Below are positions 17,743 through 26,624 of a stretch of DNA of 64,000 nt, one piece after another. Origin of the DNA: Halobacteria archaeon AArc-dxtr1. GTDB lineage: Archaea > Halobacteriota > Halobacteria > Halobacteriales > Natrialbaceae. Position 1 is the first letter of the stretch; every line of letters begins with the position of its first letter. The translations under genes were made by a program, and so were the position numbers. The notes below the pieces were generated by a model that was given only the letters and a program-made list of their open reading frames with translations, ran no database searches and had not been told where the DNA came from. Location of the stretch: contig JAOPJY010000003.1 of assembly GCA_025517425.1 (NCBI GenBank), positions 205,367 to 269,366 of the forward strand. Direction: 5' to 3'.

Positions 17743-18332
17743 AACATCCCGCGGATCCGGTCTGTGATCCCCGAATCCGTCTCCTCGACGTCGGTCATCT
17801 GCTGTTCGATATTACTGAAGAAGTTGCCGACTATCTTGTTCGCGACCGGCTGGATCACCCGCGAGCCGAGCTGGGCGATCCGTCCCGAGATGTCGGCTTC
17901 GGTCCACCACTCGATGCGCGACCCCTCACCATCGTCGAGCGGGTGGATCTGCATTCCCGACTCCATGCTGAAGCTGCTTCCGCCGGCGTCCCCGCTTCCC
18001 GTCGCCGTCATCAGGTAGTCCTCGTCGTCGCGTTCCTGGATCGTCACCGTCGTCTCGAAGCGGGGTTTGACGCTGCCGACACCGACCTGCATCAGCGCGG
18101 CGTACTCCTGTCCTTCCTCGAATGCTCGCTCCGCGACGGCCTCTGGATCAGCCTCCGGAAGCGTCTCGGCGTCCTCGTCGGGTTCGTAGTCGTCGAAGCT
18201 GAATTCGTCGTCTTTCGGCGTGATGTACGCACAGCCTTTCAGCGCATCCCGGACCGCGATCGGATCCGAGAGAACGACCCACGCTTTCTCCGGCGCCACG
18301 GCCTCGAGTTCGAACTCGCCGTCGAACTCCAT
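17739..18332 (-). CDS. coxG: CoxG-like SRPBCC protein (carbon monoxide dehydrogenase subunit G)
   Basis: 197 aa. START/SRPBCC fold: MEFDGEFELEAVAPEKAWVV, then a central region VGVGSVKPRFETTVTIQ, and a final amphipathic helix region RVIQPVANKIVGNFFSNIEQ. CoxG is reported to recruit CO dehydrogenase to the membrane or deliver lipid quinone. Here it is the first gene of the operon rather than a distal one. Its strong TATA box and upstream repeats (18378-18422) suggest it carries the operon promoter. Confidence 0.93.
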   Translation of the reverse strand: MEFDGEFELEAVAPEKAWVVLSDPIAVRDALKGCAYITPKDDEFSFDDYEPDEDAETLPEADPEAVAERAFEEGQEYAALMQVGVGSVKPRFETTVTIQERDDEDYLMTATGSGDAGGSSFSMESGMQIHPLDDGEGSRIEWWTEADISGRIAQLGSRVIQPVANKIVGNFFSNIEQQMTDVEETDSGITDRIRGML

Positions 18333-18377
18333 CTACCATCCCCTCCGGCGCCACGACTGTCGGTCGTCACCCGTCAT

Positions 18378-18422
18378 CTTTTATAACCTCGTCCTATGGG
18401 CATACTATTACCACGTCCTATG
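18378..18422 (-). promoter_or_regulatory. cox operon promoter with two CATAGGACG boxes upstream of TATA
   Basis: On the minus strand a consensus-like TTATAAAAG (complement of about 18378-18386) lies about 46 bases before the coxG ATG. CATAGGACG occurs at 18390-18398 and again at 18414-18422. The two copies are 24 bases apart on the same face region, and the nearer one abuts the BRE/TATA. This is the position of an archaeal activator site. Confidence 0.65.
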
Positions 18423-18560
18423 ATGTCGTCCGACACGGTGATAAAGATTATTGTTCATTAACTATCTCGCCGGTGCTGGGTCCGGTCCTACGTGGCCAAT
18501 CGCAGGCGCCATCGAGTGCGCGGCGGAACGACTTTGGAGCCACGGCACACGCTCTCAGAC

Positions 18561-19832
18561 ATGAGCGACACCCACGCCGATCTGGTGCCCTGGACACGAG
18601 CCGCGGCTCGCGTTGGGGAGCTTCGGGCGGACTGGACGCCGAGACTGGGGACCGAGCGCGTCTCGATCGACGAGATTGCGGGACGGACGCTCGCAGAGGA
18701 TCTCTCCGCCCCACGGCCGATTCCGGCCGCGAGCCATGCCACGATGGACGGCTTTGCCTTCGACGCGACCGACGACTACCCCCTCGAGGTCGTCGACGGG
18801 GTCTTCCCCGAGGACGAGCCGCCCGCGGTCGAGCCGGGAACGGCGGTGCGAATCGCCACCGGCGCGCCAGTTCCGGACAGCGCGAACGTCGTGCTCAAAC
18901 GCGAGGAGGCGACCGTCGAGACGGAGCCCGAGACCGGAACCGAACGGCTCTCCGGCCCGACACTGGAGCCGGGAACCTACGTCTACGAGGAAGGCAGCAA
19001 CGTCGCCGAAGGCGAGGTGCTGTTCGAGGCCGGCGAGCGTCTCGGCCCGAAAGACGCCCTGCTGCTCGGGGAACTCGACGTCGAGGCCGTGCGCGTCCGC
19101 GATCGGCTCTCGACCGTACTGCTGGCGACTGGAACCGAGATCCACGAGGGACGGATGCGCGATCTGGACTCGCCGATGTTGGCGGGACTGGTTCGGTCGT
19201 GGGGCCACGAGGCCGCCTACGAGGGGACCGTCCCGGACGAGTATGACGTGGTCGAAGACCGCATCGCCGAACTTGCGGAACGCCACGATGTGGTGATCAC
19301 GACGGGCGGAACCAGTGTCGGTGAGAAAGACTACGTGATCCGCGCCCTCGACTCGCTCGGCGAAGTGCTCTTCCACCGCGTCGCGCTGCGCCCCGGAAAG
19401 CCGATCGCCGTCGCCCGGCTACCGGACCAAGATGCCGTCGCGTTCGCCATCCCTGGCAAACCCCTCGGCGCCTACACGGTGACGACGCTGGTCGCGCGCC
19501 CCTTCTTCGCGGGGCCTGACGCGGAGCAGAGCACCGCTGACGGCGCGGACGACGGGACTGCTCTCCCGACCGTTCCGGCGACGATCGAACGCGACGTGGG
19601 GCTGCCGAATCCCGACTTCGCCTATGCCGTTCCCGTCACGCTCACAGCGGGGCGGGCGATGCCGCTGGGTCACCGGGACTCCGCGCTCTCGATTTACGAC
19701 GAGACGTTCGACCCCAGCGTCCTTTCCTCGAGTACGCGCGCGACCCGGGCGGACGGATTCGTGCTCACCGAGACTGCGCTCGAGGCGGGCGAGCCGGTCG
19801 ACGTCGTTCCCTACCAGGCCGTCGAGCGATGA
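18561..19832 (+). CDS. moeA: Molybdopterin molybdenumtransferase MoeA
   Basis: 423 aa. It inserts molybdate into adenylylated molybdopterin in the cytoplasm. Motifs: ASHATMDGFAFDATDDYPLE (the conserved S-x-MDG-A region), VRIATGAPVPDSANVVLKRE, and the MoCF-binding TTGGTSVGEKDYV. GKPLGAYTV follows, with the beta-barrel MoeA C-terminal domain after it. The ATG at 18561 (MSDTHADLVPW) fits the family start; a longer frame is not conserved-looking. It is divergent from the cox operon and coupled to mocA. Confidence 0.95.
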   Translation: MSDTHADLVPWTRAAARVGELRADWTPRLGTERVSIDEIAGRTLAEDLSAPRPIPAASHATMDGFAFDATDDYPLEVVDGVFPEDEPPAVEPGTAVRIATGAPVPDSANVVLKREEATVETEPETGTERLSGPTLEPGTYVYEEGSNVAEGEVLFEAGERLGPKDALLLGELDVEAVRVRDRLSTVLLATGTEIHEGRMRDLDSPMLAGLVRSWGHEAAYEGTVPDEYDVVEDRIAELAERHDVVITTGGTSVGEKDYVIRALDSLGEVLFHRVALRPGKPIAVARLPDQDAVAFAIPGKPLGAYTVTTLVARPFFAGPDAEQSTADGADDGTALPTVPATIERDVGLPNPDFAYAVPVTLTAGRAMPLGHRDSALSIYDETFDPSVLSSSTRATRADGFVLTETALEAGEPVDVVPYQAVER

Positions 19833-20497
19833 CGGAACCGAGCGAGCCAGCTGACTCGTCTGCGCTTCCCGTCGTCGAGCCGCCGGAGTCGGCTGTGGCT
19901 GGGGGCTCGGATACGACCCCGACCGTCGCCGCCGTTCTGCTCGCGGCGGGGACGAGCAGCCGCTATGGAGAGCGAAACAAGCTCCTCGCGACCCACGACG
20001 GCGCACCGCTCGTCCGCCGGGCCGCCCGGACGCTGCTCGACGCGCGGGTCGAATCTGTCACGGTGGTCGTCGGCCACGAGGCAGACCACGTTCGCGACGC
20101 GCTCGCCGATCTCGATGTCGAGATCGTACACAACGACGCCTACGAAACGGGGCAAGCCTCCTCGGTTCGCGTCGGAGTTCGCGCCGTCCGCAACCGGGCC
20201 GACGCCGTCCTAATCGCGCTCGGGGACATGCCGTTCGTCTCGCCGGCGACCGTCGACGCGCTCGTCGCGAGCTACGAGGCTGGTACCGGCGACGCGCTCG
20301 CCGCGGCCCACGACGGCGCGCGCGGCAATCCGGTCCTCTTCGACGCGCGCTTTTTCGACGATCTCACTGCCGTCGACGGAGATATCGGTGGCCGGGAGCT
20401 GTTACTCGAGAGCGAGGCGGGCGCGCTGGTGGCGGTCGACGACCCCGGCGTCAGACGAGATATCGACACGCCTGCGGACCTGGCGGACAGCTCCTGA
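19829..20497 (+). CDS. mocA: MocA-like molybdenum cofactor cytidylyltransferase
   Basis: 222 aa nucleotidyltransferase (GT-A fold). The N-terminal signature is AAVLLAAGTSSRYGERNKLL, followed by VTVVVGHEADHVRDAL and VLIALGDMPFVSPATVDAL. MocA makes molybdopterin cytosine dinucleotide, the cofactor form used by CO and xanthine dehydrogenases. Placement beside coxL and moeA supports the CTP-specific role over the GTP-using MobA, but specificity is inferred. It overlaps the moeA stop by 4 bases. The first 30 residues are a Pro/Ser-rich extension. Confidence 0.9.
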   Translation: MTEPSEPADSSALPVVEPPESAVAGGSDTTPTVAAVLLAAGTSSRYGERNKLLATHDGAPLVRRAARTLLDARVESVTVVVGHEADHVRDALADLDVEIVHNDAYETGQASSVRVGVRAVRNRADAVLIALGDMPFVSPATVDALVASYEAGTGDALAAAHDGARGNPVLFDARFFDDLTAVDGDIGGRELLLESEAGALVAVDDPGVRRDIDTPADLADSS

Positions 20498-20504
20498 GGT
20501 GCAG

Positions 20505-20669
20505 TTACTCGCCTCCCTCGTCACCGGCTTGCTTCTCGATGATGATCCGGCCATCCTCGACGTGCCACTCGACTCGGTCGCCCGCGCCGACGTCGAGGAA
20601 GTTTCGGACGGGTTTTGGGACCGTCGTCAGGTTCTTCTCGGAGATTTTCGTGTCCGTGAGTATGCCCAT
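20505..20669 (-). CDS. AbrB/SpoVT-like DNA-binding protein
   Basis: 54 aa. It reads MGILTDTKISEKNLTTVPKP, then a swapped-hairpin AbrB pattern with VRNFLDVGAGDRVEWHVEDG and IIIEKQAGDEGGE. Such proteins are small transcriptional regulators or antitoxins that dimerise through the hairpin. It is convergent with mocA, leaving 7 bases between the stops. No toxin gene is adjacent, so a stand-alone regulator is more likely. Confidence 0.88.
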   Translation of the reverse strand: MGILTDTKISEKNLTTVPKPVRNFLDVGAGDRVEWHVEDGRIIIEKQAGDEGGE

Positions 20670-20737
20670 CGCCCGTGGATACTCGCGTAGTCAGTACATA
20701 GTTTTCGCTACGACCTCGCGTAGCTCTCTGTGGCAGG

Positions 20738-21055
20738 TTACCCGGTCGAGCGCCACCGGTGGGCGCCGCCGTCAGAGGCCTTCGAGAAGTCGAGATTGTA
20801 GCGGTCGGATTCGATCAGCACCCGCCCCGGCACGTACCGGCCCTCGTCTGCGGTCTCGTCGAGCAGGTCGCGCTCGCAGAGGGTCTCGAGGACGTCTTCG
20901 ACCGTTCGCTCGCGGCCGGGTTCGAGATTCGCCTCCGCCATCACGCCCGCGACGTCGACTTCTCCCCGGAGGAAGGCGAGTCGAATCGAGGCTACCCAGG
21001 CGGGCTCTCTGTTCATTTCCCGGCACATATCTCCCAGAATGAGACACGCTCTCAT
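20738..21055 (-). CDS. Conserved haloarchaeal hypothetical protein
   Basis: About 105 aa starting MRACLILGDMCREMNREPAW. The predicted fold is helical with a winged-helix-like pattern: RTVEDVLETLCERDLLDE followed by a strand at GRYVPGRVLIESDRYNLDF. I do not recognise the family. The frame stays open upstream to 21079, but the ATG at 21055 fits best. Probably monocistronic. Confidence 0.6.
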   Translation of the reverse strand: MRACLILGDMCREMNREPAWVASIRLAFLRGEVDVAGVMAEANLEPGRERTVEDVLETLCERDLLDETADEGRYVPGRVLIESDRYNLDFSKASDGGAHRWRSTG

Positions 21056-21208
21056 ATACCTGTCCACTGCTGGGCCCAAGCAACGTGCGACACCATTTCC
21101 GGGGATCGGTCAGCACCGCTGGGATGACCTCCCGATGAGTCGGCGATCCCCCATAACCGCCCGCCCGTGTCGACGGTAATACGATATTACCGGTGTAGAA
21201 CGATGATA

Positions 21209-21264
21209 AACGGATGGGGAGCGTTTGAACGACGTTCGTAAACGAACGGAGAGCGTTTGAACGA
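21209..21264. repeat. 24-bp direct repeat pair upstream of the DUF7344 gene
   Basis: Copies at 21209-21232 and 21241-21264 match at 21 of 24 positions and share the core agcgtttgaacga. Their period of 32 bases is about three helical turns. They lie 57-112 bases upstream of the start at 21321 and could be a regulator-binding tandem. Confidence 0.55.
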
Positions 21265-21320
21265 ACCACGACCGTACACCCCCTTGATACGTCCGGTACT
21301 GACTGGTGTGACTGAATGTC

Positions 21321-21665
21321 ATGCAATCCGATGCGTCCACACCCCTCTCGGAAACCACCGCGTACGCACTGCTCTCACACCGCCGACGTCGACTCCTCCT
21401 CCGGCTCATGCAGGAGTTCTCGTCGCCGCTGACGGCCCGCGAAGTTGCCGCGCTGATCGCCAACTGCACCTACGAGGATCCGCCGGAAGATCGCATTCGC
21501 GTCGTCCACATCTCGCTGCACCACACGCACCTCCCGAAACTCGACGACGCTGACGTCGTCGCCTACGACCAGGACAGCGGTGCGATCGAGCCGGGATCGA
21601 ATTTCGGCGTCCTGATCGGCGCGCTCGAAGAGGGCGAACGAGGCCGTTCGCTGGTCAGCCCGTAG
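21321..21665 (+). CDS. DUF7344-type winged-helix protein
   Basis: 114 aa. Winged helix typical of haloarchaeal DUF7344 proteins: AYALLSHRRRRLLLRLMQEF, SPLTAREVAALIA, then HISLHHTHLPKLDDADVVAY and a short wing at the end. The pattern indicates a DNA-binding transcription regulator. The start is the ATG at 21321. The direct repeats just upstream may be its own binding sites. Confidence 0.82.
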   Translation: MQSDASTPLSETTAYALLSHRRRRLLLRLMQEFSSPLTAREVAALIANCTYEDPPEDRIRVVHISLHHTHLPKLDDADVVAYDQDSGAIEPGSNFGVLIGALEEGERGRSLVSP

Positions 21666-21743
21666 CGTTGCGGCCTCGCCATCTGTTGCGCCTCGGCCCC
21701 GCCATCCGTAGCGGTCCCGTCCTTCGAGTCGACGTGGGTGCGA

Positions 21744-22376
21744 TCAGGCCTCGCGGTCGTTGTCCACCGGCTCGACGCGCTTGCCCGTCGCCTGGGGAAT
21801 CACTTCGCGGTCGGCGCCCTCCCACTCGCGTTCGAGTTGGGCGCCCTCGAAGAGCCGATCTAAAAAGACTGCCAGCCCCGCGACCTCGGAGTGGGGCTGG
21901 TTGGTGACGCCGACGTTCCAATCGGCCGCCTCGTAGACGTCGAATGGAACCTTCTCGGCGCCGACGACGATCAGGAGTGGTTGCGCTTCCTCACGGTGGG
22001 CCGTCCGAATCGCGCCTTCGATGTCCTGGACGCGCTCGCCGTACATCGTCAGGTGGACGACGACCCCCGTCCAGTTCCGCACGACGCCCTGGGGAGAGTC
22101 CGTCAGCTCGACACCGAACGGGCCACCAAATCGCTCGGTGATGTCGCGTACGGTCGCGGCCGACTGACCAGCGTTGTCCGGGAGAAGGACCCGGTCGGCG
22201 CCCAGCGCGCGCGCCGTGAGCCCGACGTGGGTCGTCATTCGCTCGTCCCGGCCCGGCCGGTGGCCGAGCCGAAGGACGACCACCTCGGCTGCGGCGTGCC
22301 CCTCTCGACCGTCTTTCGGCAACTCCTCGGAGGCGAGCTCCGCCGGCGCATCCTCGGAAGCGACCGTCTCGTCCAT
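21744..22376 (-). CDS. tRNA (cytidine(56)-2'-O)-methyltransferase aTrm56
   Basis: 210 aa. Archaeal SPOUT methyltransferase that 2'-O-methylates C56 in the T-loop using S-adenosylmethionine. The signature VLRLGHRPGRDERMTTHVGL is followed by TARALGADRVLL. The SPOUT knot region is LLIVVGAEKVPFDVYEAAD and VGVTNQPHSEVAGLAVFLD. An acidic 28-residue N-terminal extension (MDETVASEDAP) precedes the core. The knot residues are intact. Confidence 0.93.
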   Translation of the reverse strand: MDETVASEDAPAELASEELPKDGREGHAAAEVVVLRLGHRPGRDERMTTHVGLTARALGADRVLLPDNAGQSAATVRDITERFGGPFGVELTDSPQGVVRNWTGVVVHLTMYGERVQDIEGAIRTAHREEAQPLLIVVGAEKVPFDVYEAADWNVGVTNQPHSEVAGLAVFLDRLFEGAQLEREWEGADREVIPQATGKRVEPVDNDREA

Positions 22377-22451
22377 GACTCGTCTTCTGAGTCGGGGAAG
22401 TATGTGGGTTCGGATTCGGCGCTCGTTTCCGTCGGCGTCACGCTCACCGTC

Positions 22452-24494
22452 TCACTCGAGGCGCAGGAACTGGCGGTCGTCATCGCGACCCTCGCCAGCC
22501 GGGTAGACCACGATGACGTTCCCCGGGACCGCCGTCGCGACGCTTCGGGGCAGCGTCTGTAGCGACGACTGCCAGCCGGTCGCGTCCCGCCTGGCGCTGA
22601 CGACGATTACCAGCTGATCGATGGTGACCTCGGTTTCGAGCAGGGAGAGCGCCTCGGACCACCCCTCGACGCGCTCGAAGGTCGCGGGAACCGACGGTTC
22701 GGTCGCCTCGAACAGCTGGCGACACCGGTCGGGGTCGCCGCCGACCGCAACCGCGCGGATCGGCGCGCCGAGCTGTTCGCTCAGCTGCTCGATCGTGTGG
22801 ACGGCCCCGAGCACGCCTTCGGTGTGTCCGATTCCTGGCGGGAGCAAGACCACGACGTCCGTGGTGGTGTTGAGGGGCTCGCGGACCCGAGCGACGAGCG
22901 TCAGCTGGTCGGTGCGCGCGAGCACCTGGTCGATGACTGTCCCAATCGTCCGCTGGCGACGAGAGGCGGCGCCATCCCAGCCGAGGACGAGCGTCCGTGC
23001 GCGATTCTCGAGTGCCGCGCGAACGATTCCGGTCGCGACGTTGTGGGCGACGCGGGTCTGTACCTGAACCGGGACGTCCGCCCCGGCGCCGTACTCACGG
23101 ACGTCGTCGAACGCCTCCTCGATCGAGGCGATCTCACGGCTCGCGTCCCGGCCGGGGCGGACCACGCTCAGGGCGTACAACGGCTCCGTCGACTCCTCCC
23201 CGCGGACGAGCAAGGCGAGGTCGATCAGCCGGCGACGGTGTCTCGACCCCCGAGAGAACGGCACCATCACGCGTCCCGGCGCTGCACCGGGATCGTAGCT
23301 CTCACGTCGCTGGCGGGCGAGTGCGCTGCCGTAGCGATCGACGATCGACGGGCTCAGGACGCTCGTAACCAGGATCAACAGGATAACGGCGTTCAGCATA
23401 TCCTCACCGAACAGCCCGACGTCGGGCCGGCTCCCGATCAGGACGATGGCCAGTGCCGCGGCGGCCTGGCCGAGCGAGAGCCCGAACATCGTTCGGAGCT
23501 GGTCAGCGGAGTAGTCGTAGACGCGGGCGGTGGTCCACGCGGCGACGTACTTCGTCACGATCACCATGACGATCATCGAACCGGCCAGCGTCAGTGTCCG
23601 TGGGCCGCTGACGAGCACGCGAACGTCGACGAGCATCCCGATCGACAGGAGGAAAAAGGGAATGAACAACGCGTTGCCGACGAACTCGACGCGATTCATC
23701 AGCGGACCGCTCTTCGGGACGAGCCGGTTCAACGCGAGCCCCGCGAGGAAGGCGCCGACGATCGCCTCGACGCCGACGGCGTGTGCGGCGTAGGCGCTAC
23801 CGAACAGGACCGTCATCACGAACAGGAACTCGAAGTAACTCTCCTCGCCGACCCGTCGGAAGACCCACCTGGCGAACGCGGGCAACAGAAACCAGATCAC
23901 GAAGAAAAAGGCCGTAAGCCCGCCGACGAGTTGCAACCAGAAGTCCGGGCCGAGCTGGTCCTGTGCGAGGGCGACGACGACAGCGAGCACCAACAGCGCG
24001 AACGTGTCGGTGATGATGGTGCCGCCGATCGTCGCCGTGACGCTCTCGTCGCCAGTAATCCCGCGTTGTGCAACGACCGGATAGGCGAGTAGCGTGTGGG
24101 AGGCGAAAATCGAGGCGAACAGCAACGCCGCCGGCAGCGAGAGACCCAGCAGCGCGTAGCCGACGACCGTCCCGACAATCTGGGGAATCAGAAAGGAGGC
24201 GAGCCCGAAGACGACGCTGCGATCTGTCTCCTCTAAAAACTGATTGAGGTTGATCTCGAGACCCGCCACGAACAGCAGGTAGACGAGGCCGACTTCGCCG
24301 AGCAGAACGATCGTCTCGTCGCGCGCGAGCAGCCCCACGCCATTCTCGCCGATTACTGCACCAACCAGGATGATGCCGACGATTCCCGGCAACCGATACC
24401 GCCCGAGGACGAGGGGTGCAATCAGGAAGACGAGCATCGCCAGTCCGAAGATAAGAAGCGGATCTTCAGCCGGTAACGACGGGATCGCGGTCAT
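22452..24494 (-). CDS. Kef-type cation:proton antiporter with C-terminal universal-stress domains
   Basis: 680 aa. Residues 1-400 hold about 12 membrane helices of the Na+/H+ exchanger (CPA2) fold, starting LIFGLAMLVFLIAPLVLG and including YRLPGIVGIILVGAVIGENG, with TITDTFALLVLAVVVALAQ in the core. From about 410 onward are two UspA-like domains (RVMVPFSRGSRHRRRLIDLA; TTDVVVLLPPGIGHTEGVLG). The family moves K+ or Na+ against H+ across the membrane; ion choice is not decidable here. The USP part probably senses nucleotide. Confidence 0.93.
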   Translation of the reverse strand: MTAIPSLPAEDPLLIFGLAMLVFLIAPLVLGRYRLPGIVGIILVGAVIGENGVGLLARDETIVLLGEVGLVYLLFVAGLEINLNQFLEETDRSVVFGLASFLIPQIVGTVVGYALLGLSLPAALLFASIFASHTLLAYPVVAQRGITGDESVTATIGGTIITDTFALLVLAVVVALAQDQLGPDFWLQLVGGLTAFFFVIWFLLPAFARWVFRRVGEESYFEFLFVMTVLFGSAYAAHAVGVEAIVGAFLAGLALNRLVPKSGPLMNRVEFVGNALFIPFFLLSIGMLVDVRVLVSGPRTLTLAGSMIVMVIVTKYVAAWTTARVYDYSADQLRTMFGLSLGQAAAALAIVLIGSRPDVGLFGEDMLNAVILLILVTSVLSPSIVDRYGSALARQRRESYDPGAAPGRVMVPFSRGSRHRRRLIDLALLVRGEESTEPLYALSVVRPGRDASREIASIEEAFDDVREYGAGADVPVQVQTRVAHNVATGIVRAALENRARTLVLGWDGAASRRQRTIGTVIDQVLARTDQLTLVARVREPLNTTTDVVVLLPPGIGHTEGVLGAVHTIEQLSEQLGAPIRAVAVGGDPDRCRQLFEATEPSVPATFERVEGWSEALSLLETEVTIDQLVIVVSARRDATGWQSSLQTLPRSVATAVPGNVIVVYPAGEGRDDDRQFLRLE

Positions 24495-24720
24495 CTCTGA
24501 TAGCGTCCTCTTCGATTTCGGGCGACTCCGTCAGAGCGCGCTACGAGCGCTGTTTCGACCCTCGCGGTCTTCGTGAGAGCACGACCCAACGGTATCAATC
24601 TAGCCCGTCCGACGAGACGCCCCCCTATCGTAATGCCCGATTTGTACTTTCGTAACCAGCTATTATCCGGAAGTGCATGAGACAACGAACTCGTTTCCCA
24701 ACGATCGAGGTGACCCGATA

Positions 24721-25056
24721 ATGGCGTGGCAAGATTTCGTCTTCCTTACCGGCAGTATGCTCTCGGTACTGTTTCTCCTCCCGACGCTGCGAAATCAGGC
24801 CTCGCGCGTCCCTCGCGCGACGAGCATTCCATCGATGGTGATCGGTGGCGTCTATGCCGTTACGTTCTCGACGCTCGGAATGACCTTCTCTGCGGTCGGC
24901 GCGCTCGCGACCTGCGTGATGTGGTCGCTGATCGTCTGGCTGCGTGCGCCGGGCACCGTCGACCTCACCGATTGCTACCGACGCCTCTACGAGACGATCA
25001 GCAACTGCTGTGAGCGCGGTCGCCATCTCACCCACGCCGGCTCCTCGTCCGACTAA
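24721..25056 (+). CDS. Small three-helix membrane protein
   Basis: 111 aa starting MAWQDFVFLTGSMLSVLFLL. Three hydrophobic segments (about 5-22, 38-58, 62-80) are followed by a cytoplasmic tail with two Cys (SNCCERGRH). It is reminiscent of haloarchaeal proteins that follow transporter genes; I do not recognise a family. Divergent from the Kef transporter with 226 bases between. Confidence 0.6.
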   Translation: MAWQDFVFLTGSMLSVLFLLPTLRNQASRVPRATSIPSMVIGGVYAVTFSTLGMTFSAVGALATCVMWSLIVWLRAPGTVDLTDCYRRLYETISNCCERGRHLTHAGSSSD

Positions 25057-25136
25057 CAGCTCTTACCGTCACTGCCCGATCGATCGGTCCGTCGCGTAGT
25101 CGGTACAGTAAACTGTCGGCTCCCCGAGCGTGACGT

Positions 25137-26189
25137 ATGAGGCGAGCCCTGATCGTCGGCTGTGTTGTCTTTCTCGTGGCGCTTGCCGGCTGTCTGGGCA
25201 CAGGTGGCGTCCCCGAGGACGACAGCGACGCGACGGTCCCCGACGGCGAACTCGAGATCCACCACGTAGACGTCGGACAAGCCGACTCGACGCTGCTCGT
25301 CACGCCAGACGGCGAGACGATCCTCGTCGACACCGGTGACTGGCGCCAGGACGGAGCCGACGTGATCGACGCCCTCGAATCGGCGGGGATCGACCGGATC
25401 GACCACCTCGTCGCCACCCACGCGCACGCAGACCACATCGGTGGCCACGCGGCGGTTATCGAGCACTTCGAGACCGAGCACGACGGTGTCGGCGCGATCT
25501 ACGACTCCGGCGTTCCCCACGATTCGGCGACCTACGAGAGCTACCTCGACGCGGTCGAAGCGTACGGCCACGAACTCCTGATCGTCGAGGAAGGCGACAC
25601 CCTCCCCATCGACGATGAGGCGGTCACGGCTGACGTCGTCAACCCGCCGTCGGGCGAGTCGGGCGGCGACCTCCACTACAACAGCGTCGCCCTCGTCGTG
25701 GAGTTCGGTGAGGTTCGCTACCTGACGACCGGTGACGCGGAAGCCGACGCCGAGGAGCGGCTGGTCGACGAGCGCGGTGACGAGATCGATGCGGACATCT
25801 ATCAGGCCGGCCACCACGGCTCCGCGACGTCCTCGACGCCCGACTTCGTCGACGCGGTCGATCCCGAGATCGCGGTGATCTCGAGTGGCTACGATTCCCA
25901 GTACGGTCATCCACACGACGACGTGGTAGAACGCTTTGCCGACCGCGGGATCGAAACCTATTGGACCGGCGTCCACGGCGACATCGTCCTCACGACCGAC
26001 GGCGAGTCGATCGAGGTCTCGACGAGCCAGTCGTTCTCGACCGACGCGGCCGACCTGCTCGACGAAACGCCCGACGACGAGGACGAATCGCCCGCCATCA
26101 CGCCACCCCCAAGCGCACCGGCGATGGATTCGACCCCGCTCGCGTCGAGAATCATTGATGGTGCCTCGGCGTCTACCCTCATCGGATGA
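25137..26189 (+). CDS. ComEC/Rec2-like metallo-beta-lactamase-fold lipoprotein
   Basis: 350 aa. A lipobox signal (VALAGCLG, Cys at about residue 20) anchors it outside the cell membrane. The MBL fold follows: HHVDVGQADSTLLVTPDGE, LVDTGDW, the metal motif THAHADHIGGH, and later QAGHHGSATSSTPDF and YDSQYGHPHDDV. Related single-domain proteins match the nuclease part of the competence protein ComEC, without the channel. A role in extracellular DNA or nucleotide hydrolysis is inferred. It overlaps the DUF3006 gene by 4 bases. Confidence 0.92.
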   Translation: MRRALIVGCVVFLVALAGCLGTGGVPEDDSDATVPDGELEIHHVDVGQADSTLLVTPDGETILVDTGDWRQDGADVIDALESAGIDRIDHLVATHAHADHIGGHAAVIEHFETEHDGVGAIYDSGVPHDSATYESYLDAVEAYGHELLIVEEGDTLPIDDEAVTADVVNPPSGESGGDLHYNSVALVVEFGEVRYLTTGDAEADAEERLVDERGDEIDADIYQAGHHGSATSSTPDFVDAVDPEIAVISSGYDSQYGHPHDDVVERFADRGIETYWTGVHGDIVLTTDGESIEVSTSQSFSTDAADLLDETPDDEDESPAITPPPSAPAMDSTPLASRIIDGASASTLIG

Positions 26190-26461
26190 ACGGGGAGTTT
26201 CGCGGGACGGTCGATCGGATCGTCGACGGCGAGACGGCGGTCGTTCTGATCGAGGAAGACGGCGAGGTGACCGAGCAGTTCGACGTTGCCACAGACCGAC
26301 TTCCGGAGCCAGCGCGCGAGGCGGGCGGGGTGCTCGCGGTCACGGTTGTCGACGGCGCGTTCGAGGCGGCCGAATACCGGTCGGAGGCGACCGAAAAGCG
26401 ACGCGAAACCGTCCGTGAGCGCCTTGACCGGCTCTCTCGAGATCTCTCAGACACTGAGTGA
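26186..26461 (+). CDS. DUF3006 protein
   Basis: 91 aa. The pattern MNGEFRGTVDRIVDGETAVV and LIEEDGEVTEQFDV is typical of DUF3006, a small beta-rich domain that recurs next to ComEC-like MBL proteins, as here. It ends in a charged helix. It is translationally coupled to the MBL gene (4-base overlap), suggesting a functional pair. Function unknown. Confidence 0.88.
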   Translation: MNGEFRGTVDRIVDGETAVVLIEEDGEVTEQFDVATDRLPEPAREAGGVLAVTVVDGAFEAAEYRSEATEKRRETVRERLDRLSRDLSDTE

Positions 26462-26624
26462 TGAGCAGACGCGACGGCTTGCCCGCGTCTATACGCATTG
26501 TTTCGACGAGAAACACATGGTTAACTCCGGTGTTCGTCCCCGGTATGAGGGCTCTATTGGCCGTTGAGGCAGACGATTTCTGGGGAGAAAAACACCCAAG
26601 AACCTCGCGGTGGGTCGGGTACAT

